Source: Phycisphaerae bacterium (GTDB lineage: Bacteria > Planctomycetota > Phycisphaerae > SM23-33). From it: a stretch of 64,000 nucleotides of DNA. Every line of letters starts with the position of its first letter. The first letter of the stretch is position 1. The DNA lies in the NCBI GenBank assembly GCA_030745875.1, contig JASLNT010000085.1, positions 1 through 64,000 of the forward strand, given 5' to 3'. Under the pieces are notes generated by a model. The model saw only the letters and a program-made list of their open reading frames with translations. It was not told the DNA's origin and searched no databases. The translations under genes were made by a program, and so were the position numbers. This document shows positions 31,098 to 39,673 of this stretch, piece after piece.

Positions 31098-32696
31098 TTA
31101 CAAGGAGCGCCCAGTCATGCGGAGAAGTTGGGCTTTCAGTTTCGCTTTGGTCTTGCCGTAACGTTCGCCTCCGGACAGATTGGTCCATTCATAGGGATCG
31201 GCGGCGTGATCGTACAACTCCTCGGCTCCGTTGTTGTACAGGATATAGCGCCATCTTTTTGTCCTGACTGACCAATGCTGTTTGGCGGCGTGCTTATTTG
31301 CGCCCTTTCCAGCGAAGATCATCGTCAGCGCCGCATCAGGGCCGTTCCAGACTCCGGACCTGGGTTCCTTGAGGAACGGACGCATGCTGTAGCCGTCGAG
31401 TTTTGCGCCCCGGACGTTCTTACGCGTGTCGCCCTTCAGCCCGCACAGGTCAACGAGCGTAGGGTAGATGTCGATCAGCGAGACAGGATGCCCGACGACC
31501 CCGCCTGCTGACGACACGCCGGGCGCTCGAATGATCAGCGGTACGCGAGCGCTCTCCTCCCACAGTGAGTTCTTGAAAAGATAGTCTTTCTGGCCCATAT
31601 TCCAGCCGTGGTCGCTGGTGACGACAATTATGGTGTTGTCTTTCAGAGGGCTGTTGTCCACAGCGTCGATTACCCGACCGATGCAGTCGTCGACAGCGGC
31701 CACACTGGCCAGATAGGCCTGGGTGAACGCCCTGAGTCCGCTGTCCAGGTTCGGATACGACTCCTTGAGCAGGCGGAAGTACTTCAGCCCCTTCTTGCTG
31801 TCGTCAAAGACATCCGCGTAGTGACAGTCCTCGGCGTCGTTGGGTTTGATCAGGGGCGCCTTGACCGATTTCAGCGGAAACATGTCGAAAAAGCGTTTGG
31901 GTGCGTGCAGCGGGGTATGCGGGCGAATGAAGCCTACACACAGGAGAAACGGCTTGCCGCTGTCTTGTTTGGACAGCTCCCCGATCCTGCCTGCCGCCCA
32001 GTCAGCGTTGCGCTCATCGGGCGTGGGATCGCGATTGGTCTCGTCGGTGTAGTTGAACTTCTTCGTCTTGCCCCATGTTCCATAGATCCACCCCTTGGCG
32101 CCCTTCGCGTCAGGCCCATAAGGCAAGTCCGACAACGGAGCGTACGAACCGTCAACCGGTCCGATGCTCTTGAACGGTTCGGGGACTGACGGGTGAGCGA
32201 CTCTCTTCTTGCCATCGTAGACAAACGGTCCGTAGTCAGCCCGGTGCTTGAACTCACTCCAAACCGATCTCAGATGATGATGCATCAGCTTGCCCGAGCC
32301 GGCCACGTGGTAGCCGTTGTCGCGAAAATGCTCCATAACGGTCTTGGAGTTCTTAAGCACAGGATTGGCGTACCATTTGTCCCAGAAGAAATTCTTCGAA
32401 GTGTGCGGATAGATTCCGGTCAGGAAACTGGACCGCGATGGTGCACAAATGGGATTGTTGCTGTAGGCCCGCTTGAACGCCGTTCCGGACTTCGCCAGTT
32501 TGGCGATGTTCGGCGTCCTGGCCTGCGGATGCCCCGCCAGAGGCGAAACGTAGTCGTTCAGATCGTCGCAAACGATCATCACAACGTTGGGCCTGGTCTT
32601 CCCACCGCCCGGAGACTTCGCTTGACCGACAGACAAACCGAACGCCCCTACCGCCCCGGCCGCAAAGCTCTTCAGGAAATCACGGCGAGTTGTCAT
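31098..32696 (-). CDS. Tat-exported sulfatase (iduronate-2-sulfatase-like)
   Basis: A 532-residue type I sulfatase. The Tat signal TTRRDFLKSFAAGAVGAFG starts the protein. RPNVVMIVCDDLNDYVSP holds the metal-binding Asp44/Asp45, and CAPSRSSFLTG (Cys84-x-Pro-Ser-Arg88) is the site converted to formylglycine. YHVAGSGKLMHHH and VTSDHGWNMGQKDYLFKNSLWEESARVPLIIRAPG-type blocks follow. The order and the KNSLWEE phrase resemble iduronate-2-sulfatases, so sulfated uronate polysaccharides are a likely target. The gene begins one base after the stop of the esterase gene, so they are co-translated. A functional formylglycine-generating enzyme must be encoded elsewhere, as the FGE-like protein in this window lacks a catalytic cysteine. 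Confidence 0.93.
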   Translation of the reverse strand: MTTRRDFLKSFAAGAVGAFGLSVGQAKSPGGGKTRPNVVMIVCDDLNDYVSPLAGHPQARTPNIAKLAKSGTAFKRAYSNNPICAPSRSSFLTGIYPHTSKNFFWDKWYANPVLKNSKTVMEHFRDNGYHVAGSGKLMHHHLRSVWSEFKHRADYGPFVYDGKKRVAHPSVPEPFKSIGPVDGSYAPLSDLPYGPDAKGAKGWIYGTWGKTKKFNYTDETNRDPTPDERNADWAAGRIGELSKQDSGKPFLLCVGFIRPHTPLHAPKRFFDMFPLKSVKAPLIKPNDAEDCHYADVFDDSKKGLKYFRLLKESYPNLDSGLRAFTQAYLASVAAVDDCIGRVIDAVDNSPLKDNTIIVVTSDHGWNMGQKDYLFKNSLWEESARVPLIIRAPGVSSAGGVVGHPVSLIDIYPTLVDLCGLKGDTRKNVRGAKLDGYSMRPFLKEPRSGVWNGPDAALTMIFAGKGANKHAAKQHWSVRTKRWRYILYNNGAEELYDHAADPYEWTNLSGGERYGKTKAKLKAQLLRMTGRSL

Positions 32697-32697
32697 G

Positions 32698-33531
32698 CTA
32701 CTTAACCTTTTTTGCTTTGGCTTTGTCTTGGGCTTTTCGTTTGGCGTGGATCTTCAGCATTGCTTCGGCGTATCGCTTGCCCAGCAGTTTCATGCTCTTG
32801 GCGTCGAAATGCCAGCGATCCATTGTAGTCAGGTCTTTCGCACTGGCCAGACCGGTGAACTCCACGGCCTTGGGCAGTTTTTTGATCTGGTCGTTGATCA
32901 ACTTGACCTTCTGGACCTCTCCGGCGACGAACGGGAGTTTCGGATCGTCGAGATCCTTTCTGAGATCAGCGATCAGGGCCTTCAACTTGTCGAGGTACTT
33001 GGGATCTTTCGAATCCGATTCTCCCTGATGCCACAACACCCCCTTCAGCACGCCGGTCTTCTGTGCGAGTCTCGTTCGCTTGACCGCCTCTTTGTAGAAC
33101 TTGGAGCCCTTGGCCCACAGTTTGATACTCGTACCGCCCTTTGCATTGACGACCAGTCCGATGGAAATCGCCTTGTCCTTTTCGAGCATCGTCTTTGCGA
33201 AAGCATAACCGGGGTTCATTTTTTGCATACCGAGCCCCTTCCTGATCGTCGAGTAACGATTGAAGGGATTCTTGGCGGGCTCCCACTTGCCTTCCTTGTT
33301 AAGGAGACTGCACCGCGGAATAACAGCCGCTTCGGCGGCGGTGAACGGCGCACGCCCGGCCATGTTCGATTGGCCAATCAGTAGATAAACATGCAACGGC
33401 ACGTCGGCTGTTTGAGTCACGGGCGCAGTAGTCGCTCGATCCGGGACACCCGCCTCAGATGCAGCCTCCATGCAAACAAACAACACCATCACCGGGACAC
33501 TGCACCAGAATCTTCTCATAACGCTTGTCAT
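32698..33531 (-). CDS. SASA-type carbohydrate acetylesterase (sialate O-acetylesterase-like)
   Basis: A 277-residue secreted SGNH-fold esterase. ATG 33531 follows GAGGAG and a hydrophobic signal (SVPVMVLFVCMEAASEAG). LLIGQSNMAGRAPF contains the catalytic Ser block, VLWHQGESDS the Gly/Glu block and MDRWHFDAKSM the Asp-x-x-His block. These define the SASA family, which removes acetyl groups from sugars. It is directly upstream of the sulfatase (one base apart), suggesting joint removal of acetyl and sulfate decorations from a polysaccharide. The C-terminus is unusually Lys/Ala-rich. Confidence 0.87.
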   Translation of the reverse strand: MTSVMRRFWCSVPVMVLFVCMEAASEAGVPDRATTAPVTQTADVPLHVYLLIGQSNMAGRAPFTAAEAAVIPRCSLLNKEGKWEPAKNPFNRYSTIRKGLGMQKMNPGYAFAKTMLEKDKAISIGLVVNAKGGTSIKLWAKGSKFYKEAVKRTRLAQKTGVLKGVLWHQGESDSKDPKYLDKLKALIADLRKDLDDPKLPFVAGEVQKVKLINDQIKKLPKAVEFTGLASAKDLTTMDRWHFDAKSMKLLGKRYAEAMLKIHAKRKAQDKAKAKKVK

Positions 33532-33642
33532 CCTGTTGTACTCCTCATCGGTCGAACGCTGCGCTCGTTGACCCCTCCGCTTCAACAACCGCCGACAACT
33601 CTCGCAGCGTCACATCTTCGCCAACTTTGGCGCCGACCCTCG

Positions 33643-34233
33643 CTATCTTTCCTTGTAGACCGTATCTATCGCCAGGCCGGCGGCCAGCAGCAGCGTCGCC
33701 TGGGCCGGGGCGGACTCTTCGCTCAGAGAAATTATGTAGTTGTCGGCGGACGTGAACAGCTCTTTTCCGACGCCCGCCCATTTCTTGGTGATCGTCCCAA
33801 GTTCATTTTGCTCACTGTCGAGGAAACGGAAGTTCCATCCCTTCCAATCGCCCTTGACGAGTGCGACTTCGCGACCTGAGACGTCGAACACTCTGAATGC
33901 GCCGCCAAGCGACCACACTTTGCTCTGGAACCATCCGATCAGCGCACCATCAGGATTCAGCACGTTCACCTTCGACCTGAACAGTGTAACTCCGCGTTGA
34001 ATGGAGAACAGCAGCTTGCTTTCATCCTGCGGGTCCGACCCTTCGTACACAAACACCTTCGTTGGGAGGAGGCGCTTGCTCACCAGAATGCGGAGTATCT
34101 TGGCGAATCCGCCCGGTTTCTCCTTCGCTATGCCGATCTGAACCTGCGTCTCGGGGTCGAGGATGTCGAAGGTGTCGGTGAGCTTCATGAAACCCACGTG
34201 CTCGCGAACGAAATACGCTTTTCTGGCCAGCAT
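33643..34233 (-). CDS. Phospholipid scramblase/LURP-one-like protein
   Basis: A 196-residue protein starting at ATG 34233, six bases after GGGAG (ATG 34239 directly abuts it and is less likely). ARKAYFVREHVGFMKLTDTF and FDILDPETQVQIG, followed by LLFSIQRGVTLFRSKVNVLN and DWKGWNFRFLDSEQNELGTI, show the tubby-like beta-barrel pattern of the scramblase/LURP-one family. Bacterial members are of unknown function; membrane binding is plausible. A final hydrophobic stretch (ATLLLAAGLAIDTVY) could be a C-terminal membrane helix as in scramblases. Confidence 0.72.
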   Translation of the reverse strand: MLARKAYFVREHVGFMKLTDTFDILDPETQVQIGIAKEKPGGFAKILRILVSKRLLPTKVFVYEGSDPQDESKLLFSIQRGVTLFRSKVNVLNPDGALIGWFQSKVWSLGGAFRVFDVSGREVALVKGDWKGWNFRFLDSEQNELGTITKKWAGVGKELFTSADNYIISLSEESAPAQATLLLAAGLAIDTVYKER

Positions 34234-34239
34234 GTCCAT

Positions 34240-34601
34240 CTCCCTGATAAGTTCAGTGAATCTGCATTCCGCATGTCGCGCAATAACGCATCAGCATCAG
34301 ACGGTATCATACACGACCGGCACATCACGAACAGTCCTTTCTGGAAAAGTCACAGCCGGTCGCCAAGACCCCAAATCTGACTTGCTCAATGCACCATATC
34401 GGATACAATCACTGCAAACACCCCGCGACGGGCGCGGGGAGAAACGCTTTCCGTGACGCTGAAGGCGTCGCCAGGCGACACCACAAGAGTCGCCAAGGGC
34501 AATATCGGCGTAATGCGTGCGATATTCATTAAGCAGGCAAAATGCGGAATTGACGCGGATTGAAGCAATCATCCTCACTAACCCAAGGAAAGGATTAACA
34601 C
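34240..34601. other. Divergent intergenic region with GC hairpin
   Basis: A 362-base gap between divergent genes. It contains a perfect 7-bp hairpin CCCCGCG-ACGGG-CGCGGGG at 34421-34439 and, slightly downstream, GTCGCC/GGCGAC complementarity, which could fold in the 5' leader of the Gfo/Idh/MocA gene. No T-run follows. The ribosome site AAGGAAAGG lies at the end. I see no small gene. Confidence 0.45.
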
Positions 34602-35846
34602 GTGGCAAATCAGGAGAGCAAACCAAAAAAGGGCCAGAGCATGTCTTATGGTCGAAGAACGTTCTTGAAGGCGACCGCAGGCGCCGCTGCGTTGCCGTAC
34701 TTCGTCCCGGGCGCAGCACTGGGTAAAGACGGCGCGACCGCAGCGAGCGAGCGTATCGTCATGGCCGGCATCGGCATCGGCAATATGGGACGGGGCGACC
34801 AGCGTGCATTCCTGGGTCGGGGTGATGTCCAGTACGTAGCCCTTTGCGACGTCAAAAAGAACGTTCGCGACGGCATGAAGAACACCGTGAACAGGAAGTA
34901 CAAGAATGCGGACTGTAAAACTTACAACGACTTCCGCGAAATCATGGTCCGCGATGACATCGATGCCCTGCATTGCGCAACACCGGATCACTGGCACGCG
35001 ATCATAGTGATCGACGCATGCCGCCACGGAAAGGACATCTACTGCCAGAAGCCCGAAACCAAGACGCTCCGCGAAGGCAAGCTGATGATCGAAGCCGCTC
35101 GGCGCTATGGTCGGGTGGTATCCGGCGGCAGCCAGCGTGTGATGGGGGATTACAGACGCGTGGTCAACCCCTGCTGGAACGGCGACAAGGGCAAGATCAA
35201 GTCAATCAACGTTAACGTTGGTCCGTTCCCGAAGGAATGCAACAAGAAAGGCGAGAAGATCCCCGACGGTTTCGACTGGGACATGTGGCTCGGACCGGCG
35301 CCATGGGCGCCGTACCACCCCCACCGCTGCAGCGGCAGTTTCAGCATCAACGGAACATCCTGGCGATCGTTTAAGGATTACTCCGGGGGAGGCATGACCG
35401 ACTGGGGCGCCCACCACTTCGGCGGCGCAACTTTCGCTATTGACGTACGCGAATTCGAGCCCGAGGAAGTCATCTTCCACAACGACAATGGCAAGAAGTG
35501 GGCAACCTGCCGCTTCCCCAACGGTAAGCTCATTCACCACCAGCACCCGGGCCAGGGCAATCTGCACGTGATAGGCGCGAAGGAAAAAGGTCCGTCCAAG
35601 CCGGTTCCAAGTTACGCCGGAACAGGCGGTATCTACGGTGACTTCATTGACTGCGTCAAGACTCGCAAGAGACCCTTCCGCGACATCGAATTCGCCGTCC
35701 ACACCGCAACAGTCTGCCACCTGTTCCTCATCGCGTACGAACTGGAACGCTCGCTGAAATGGGACACGGTAAAGCAGCAGTTCACTAACGACGACGAAGC
35801 CAATCGCCTTGTCGACGTTACACGAAGAGAGCCCTGGGTACTTTAA
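34602..35846 (+). CDS. Tat-exported Gfo/Idh/MocA family oxidoreductase
   Basis: A 414-residue NAD(P)-dependent sugar-type oxidoreductase. GTG 34602 follows AAGGAAAGG; an ATG at 34641 is an alternative. The twin-arginine signal GRRTFLKATAGAAALPYFVPG precedes the Rossmann motif GIGIGNMGRGDQ. HCATPDHWHAIIVIDACRHGKDIYCQKP holds the conserved catalytic-Lys region (EKP in most members, QKP here), and GGMTDWGAHHFG resembles the active-site His region. Exported members presumably carry tightly bound cofactor through Tat, as known for glucose-fructose oxidoreductase. It heads an operon with two HEAT-repeat proteins. Confidence 0.88.
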   Translation: MANQESKPKKGQSMSYGRRTFLKATAGAAALPYFVPGAALGKDGATAASERIVMAGIGIGNMGRGDQRAFLGRGDVQYVALCDVKKNVRDGMKNTVNRKYKNADCKTYNDFREIMVRDDIDALHCATPDHWHAIIVIDACRHGKDIYCQKPETKTLREGKLMIEAARRYGRVVSGGSQRVMGDYRRVVNPCWNGDKGKIKSINVNVGPFPKECNKKGEKIPDGFDWDMWLGPAPWAPYHPHRCSGSFSINGTSWRSFKDYSGGGMTDWGAHHFGGATFAIDVREFEPEEVIFHNDNGKKWATCRFPNGKLIHHQHPGQGNLHVIGAKEKGPSKPVPSYAGTGGIYGDFIDCVKTRKRPFRDIEFAVHTATVCHLFLIAYELERSLKWDTVKQQFTNDDEANRLVDVTRREPWVL

Positions 35847-35878
35847 GAAAACAACAGTTTCGACAAGGAGACTTTATT

Positions 35879-36673
35879 ATGACGAACAAAGAAATTGCAA
35901 CAATGACGCTGGCGGCCGGAGCGGTTGCCATGGTCGCAGACAAGGCCTCCGCCAAGGTGGACGCCTCCGCGGTGGACGCCGCGATAGAATCGCTTAAGAC
36001 CTATGACTGGGGCATAGATCGCAAGACTTTGAACCCGATCGACCAGGCAGTCGTCGCCACGCACGGTGATGCGGCCGGACGCAAGAAACTGGAAAAGGAT
36101 CTGGTCGCCGCACTTACCAGTGGAATCTCACGATCCGCACAGGACTTCGTCTGCCGCAGGCTGAGAGTCATCGGCACGGCCCAGTCCGTCAAGGCCCTGG
36201 CCGCTCTTCTTCCCGACGAGAAGACCTCGTCCATCGCACGCTTCGCCCTGGCGGACATTTCCGACGATGCGGCGGTCGACGCGTTGCGCGACGCGCTGCC
36301 TAAAGCCAGCGCCAAGATCAAACCGGGCATTATCGGTTCACTGGGCGAACGTCGCGACAAGAAGAGCGTTGCGACGATCTCGAAGCTTCTGAGCGACTCG
36401 GATATGCTGATCGCCAAGGCCGCAGCCCGCTCGCTGGCTGTGATCGGCACGACCGATGCCGCCGAGGCGCTGAGCGCGTTTGCAAAGAAAGCCCCTGCCT
36501 GCATGAAGATACAGGCAGCCGACGCCTGCCTGGTCTGTGCCGATCAGTTGCTCGCCGACGGTGACAAGACCGCCGCAACAGCCCTCTACAAAGAACTCAA
36601 GGGCAACGACCAACCCAAGCACGTGAAGGTCGCCGCCATGAAGGGCATACTGAACGCAGCGTCCAAAAAGTAG
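35879..36673 (+). CDS. HEAT-repeat protein, probably exported
   Basis: A 264-residue alpha-helical protein with AAGGAG nine bases before the ATG. The first 25 residues (LAAGAVAMVADKASA) look like a weak signal peptide. From residue about 75, repeats of some 30 residues such as FVCRRLRVIGTAQSVKALAALL, ARFALADISDDAAVDALRDAL and AARSLAVIGTTDAAEALSAFA are HEAT/PBS-lyase-type. It lies 32 bases after the oxidoreductase gene. No catalytic motif is visible. I infer a scaffold or partner for the exported enzyme. Confidence 0.78.
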   Translation: MTNKEIATMTLAAGAVAMVADKASAKVDASAVDAAIESLKTYDWGIDRKTLNPIDQAVVATHGDAAGRKKLEKDLVAALTSGISRSAQDFVCRRLRVIGTAQSVKALAALLPDEKTSSIARFALADISDDAAVDALRDALPKASAKIKPGIIGSLGERRDKKSVATISKLLSDSDMLIAKAAARSLAVIGTTDAAEALSAFAKKAPACMKIQAADACLVCADQLLADGDKTAATALYKELKGNDQPKHVKVAAMKGILNAASKK

Positions 36674-36710
36674 AACCGCCCAACAAACAAGCAGATGATT
36701 CAAGGAAGGA

Positions 36711-36739
36711 GCCCGCACCGACACAAAGTCGGTGCGGGC
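36711..36739 (+). other. Perfect 12-bp intercistronic hairpin
   Basis: GCCCGCACCGAC pairs with GTCGGTGCGGGC around the loop ACAAA, between the two HEAT genes and just upstream of the second start at 36761. AAGGAAGGAG precedes the stem. No T-run follows, so it does not look like an intrinsic terminator. It may set transcript stability or differential expression of the third gene. Confidence 0.7.
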
Positions 36740-36760
36740 CCTTCAACAGAAGACAAGAAC

Positions 36761-38125
36761 ATGAAGACTAAGAACACACGATACTCCAACCGCCTCCTGC
36801 TCGCCGCCCTCCTATTATCGTTCGGTTTCGCCTCTTTTCCAACCGACGTTGCGCGCGCCGCCGATGACGAAGCGGCGGATATGATCGTCGAGTTGCTCAG
36901 CGGCTCGGACAACGACATGCGCATTATGGCGATCCAACAAATTCGTGAGAAGGTGCCGGGTAAGGCCGCCACCATGCGCTTCGTCAAGATGCTTGAGAGA
37001 CTCCCCGACGACCTACAGATAAAGCTGATCGATGCGCTAGGCGCCCGCGGCGATGCGGCCGCACGACCGGCAATTCTTAAGATGCTTAACAGCAAGACCC
37101 AAGCTATGCGCATCGCAGCCGCAGGCGCCCTGTCAGGAGTGGCTGGCCCCGATGATATTCCCGTACTGGCCAAGCTGGCCGCAACGGGATCGGACCCGGA
37201 AAGGAACGCCGCCAGGAACAGCCTCCGACAGCTTCGCGGCGACAAGATGAACACGGCGATGACCGAGGCCCTGAAAGACGCCGATGCAAAGACGAGAGTC
37301 GAACTGATTACCGCACTCACTGACCATAACGTGAAAGCTTCGACGCCTGTGATAGTCAAGATCGCCGATGATTCCGACCCGTCGGTAAGGCTGGCTGTAC
37401 TCAGCGCGCTTCGCGCTATGGGTGATGAGAATCACACCGTAGTGCTCGTAAAACGTCTCAAATCGGCCAAGGATAAATCTGAACGCAAGCAGGCGGCGCT
37501 GGCGTTGCTGGCCGTGTGCAGACGCGGAAAGACCAAATGCGCCGAAGACGTTATCAGCGGTTTTAACGGAGCCGACGCGGCGACGCGCATTCTCCTTATG
37601 CGTGTTCTCACTGAAGCCGGCGGACCAAAATCCCTTAACGAGATTGTCGCCCGCTTGAAGGACGATGACAAGAGTGTCAGTACTGCAGCGTTGCGCGTAT
37701 TGACCGGTTGGCCCGACCGCAGCGCCGCTGTCCACCTGAAGGCGCTGGCCGCTGACGTTGAGAATCTGCGGAATCATGTTTTGGCGATCCGCGGTCTGGT
37801 CCGCCTGGGAGGCCCGGGCAAGGACTCACCAGCCGACCTGGCGATATTGAACGATGCGATGAAACTGGCCACGCGTAAAGAAGAGAAGGTCCTGGTTCTG
37901 GGCGCTCTGGGCACGATCCCCACCGCCGAATCGCTGGCTCTGGTCTCCACCGCCCTGAACACCCCCGCACTGGCCGAAGATGCAGGTTTCGCAGCCGTCT
38001 TGATCGCAGAGAAACTCGCCAAAGACAAGAAAGCCCAAGTCAAAACAGTAATACAGAACGTAATCAAGACAGTCAAAAACGTAAAGACACAATCCAGAGC
38101 GAAGAAACTGCTGGAAGCGCTCTAA
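36761..38125 (+). CDS. Secreted HEAT-repeat protein
   Basis: A 454-residue protein whose start is taken at ATG 36761 because a signal peptide (LLLAALLLSFGFASFPTDVARAAD) follows; the frame is open from 36695 but that part contains the hairpin. Nearly the whole mature chain is HEAT repeats: RFVKMLERLPDDLQIKLIDAL, MRIAAAGALSGVAGPDDIPVL, VRLAVLSALRAMGDENHTVV and similar. It is the last gene of the operon, followed by a terminator. The HEAT solenoid suggests protein binding in the periplasm; the target is unknown. Confidence 0.82.
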   Translation: MKTKNTRYSNRLLLAALLLSFGFASFPTDVARAADDEAADMIVELLSGSDNDMRIMAIQQIREKVPGKAATMRFVKMLERLPDDLQIKLIDALGARGDAAARPAILKMLNSKTQAMRIAAAGALSGVAGPDDIPVLAKLAATGSDPERNAARNSLRQLRGDKMNTAMTEALKDADAKTRVELITALTDHNVKASTPVIVKIADDSDPSVRLAVLSALRAMGDENHTVVLVKRLKSAKDKSERKQAALALLAVCRRGKTKCAEDVISGFNGADAATRILLMRVLTEAGGPKSLNEIVARLKDDDKSVSTAALRVLTGWPDRSAAVHLKALAADVENLRNHVLAIRGLVRLGGPGKDSPADLAILNDAMKLATRKEEKVLVLGALGTIPTAESLALVSTALNTPALAEDAGFAAVLIAEKLAKDKKAQVKTVIQNVIKTVKNVKTQSRAKKLLEAL

Positions 38126-38171
38126 ACCTACGCTCCCTCATTGACGAAACAGAATTCCAAACCCATTGAAG

Positions 38172-38201
38172 GGGTCAGGCAAGACGGTCTGGCCCTTTTT
38201 T
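38172..38201 (+). terminator. Rho-independent terminator after the HEAT operon
   Basis: GGGTCAG pairs with CTGGCCC (one G-U pair), followed by six T residues. It lies 46 bases after the stop of the second HEAT gene. Confidence 0.75.
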
Positions 38202-38333
38202 GCGCCCCGCGCGAAACCTGCTCAGGAATGTCGCGGCCATGAAAGCGTAGAGAAATCCTCTAATCATTGCCTCGGGTTCCTCTGGAGAATCAACGTTCAC
38301 CCCATGTGCAGGCGAGAGACCGCGCCGCGTGTA

Positions 38334-39566
38334 TCACCGAGAGATCCGCCTCGGTAACGCCCGATTCTTCACGAAGTCATAGTACCCTTGTATGCGTAGA
38401 ACGTAACCCATGCGTTTGGCTGAGCTTTCGTCCGAACGGACGGAGAACTTGAGCACAGCGCTTTCCATTGGCGAAAGGCCGATGGCTTGTGCGTTTGTGG
38501 GTTTCCTCCACATGGGCGGGTGCTTTTGCTTGATCTCTTTTCCAATCCACAAGCGTCGCGTGAACCAGAAATCACCTGGCGATCTCAGCGTGACACTTCG
38601 TGTCCGCCGGGGCAAGGGCACGACAACTCTGCGCAGGAACTTGGTTCCCACAGGTTTGATCTCGACCGATCGGCCGCCCTGGAAGCTGACGGTAAGCGTG
38701 GTCTTCTTGTCCTCCGGCTTACCGTCGAGGAACACCCGCCGCATCTCGTCTTCAAACGCCGACGTGTTCCGCAGTTCAAGAACGAGCACGTCGTCTTCGG
38801 ACTCGGGATCGATATCTACAGTCAACTCAGATACTCCGTTTACAGCGGGAGGCGGAGCGAGAGGAATCTCAGCTTGCTGTCTCCAGACGACAAGATCGCC
38901 CGATACAGACACGTCCAGATGCTGGCGGTCATCGAGGGCGACGCCAGCCAACGACGCCTGAGTTATGTAATCTATCTCCGGCGCCGGGTTCGACAGCGTG
39001 ACCAGGAGGCGGCCTTGCCTGGCCTCCAGGCGCGGTAGAACCAGGAGGTCCGCCCCCTTTCGTGCGGAACCGACACATCCGGCGAGCATTTTCCCCTCAA
39101 GCCGCCAGCGACCGTCGTAAGCCAGCACATGCGGGCAGTATCCGCAAATGGCGTAACTGAGTCCGGAATCTATCAGGAGATCGGTCTTTGTATCGAAGTG
39201 GAATACAAGATAAGTCCAGTACCCGCGGTTACCCCCCCAGAACTGGTACTCGTAAACGATAGTTCTGTCGCGTTCGGGCCGATCCAGATCGTACGGCCTC
39301 CGAGCTGTGTGGAATTTACCAAATACCTCCAACACATCTTTCCGGGTAGACTTCTTGTCCAGATTCTTCGCCAACCAGGCTTCCACCGCCTCACGATCAA
39401 CAGATTCGCAGTCGCGGCCTTGGCGGATAGTTTTGATCCATTCGGGGTCGCCGGCGCGGATGGTCTTGGCGGGTGATTCCGACTGGACCGCGGATGAAAG
39501 CCCGCGACCCGACCCGCAACCGGCGGCCAGCATCATCAGCACAATTCCGCAAGCAACGTTCCTCAT
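38334..39566 (-). CDS. Unknown lipoprotein
   Basis: A 410-residue protein beginning with a lipoprotein signal (GIVLMMLAAGC). Residues about 60-165 contain VEAWLAKNLDKKSTRKDVLEVFGKFH and TIVYEYQFWGGNRGYW, a pattern reminiscent of SmpA/BamE-like small domains that describe a threshold step in gene assembly lipoproteins, but the match is weak. The remainder looks like beta-sandwich sequence with alternating hydrophobic residues. I do not recognise a family. It ends close to the terminator of the convergent HEAT operon. Confidence 0.7.
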   Translation of the reverse strand: MRNVACGIVLMMLAAGCGSGRGLSSAVQSESPAKTIRAGDPEWIKTIRQGRDCESVDREAVEAWLAKNLDKKSTRKDVLEVFGKFHTARRPYDLDRPERDRTIVYEYQFWGGNRGYWTYLVFHFDTKTDLLIDSGLSYAICGYCPHVLAYDGRWRLEGKMLAGCVGSARKGADLLVLPRLEARQGRLLVTLSNPAPEIDYITQASLAGVALDDRQHLDVSVSGDLVVWRQQAEIPLAPPPAVNGVSELTVDIDPESEDDVLVLELRNTSAFEDEMRRVFLDGKPEDKKTTLTVSFQGGRSVEIKPVGTKFLRRVVVPLPRRTRSVTLRSPGDFWFTRRLWIGKEIKQKHPPMWRKPTNAQAIGLSPMESAVLKFSVRSDESSAKRMGYVLRIQGYYDFVKNRALPRRISR

Positions 39567-39673
39567 TGGCGACCTCGCTGAGACTACGACAATCTGCGAA
39601 CCGTCTGTGAAGCACCCGGGCTACGAACATATCACTCGTCTACACAAGCGTCACAACGATCAAATCCGTGCTC

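Noticed and set aside
36711-36739. Intrinsic terminator
   Set aside because: The stem is strong but no U-tract follows and the next gene starts only 21 bases later.
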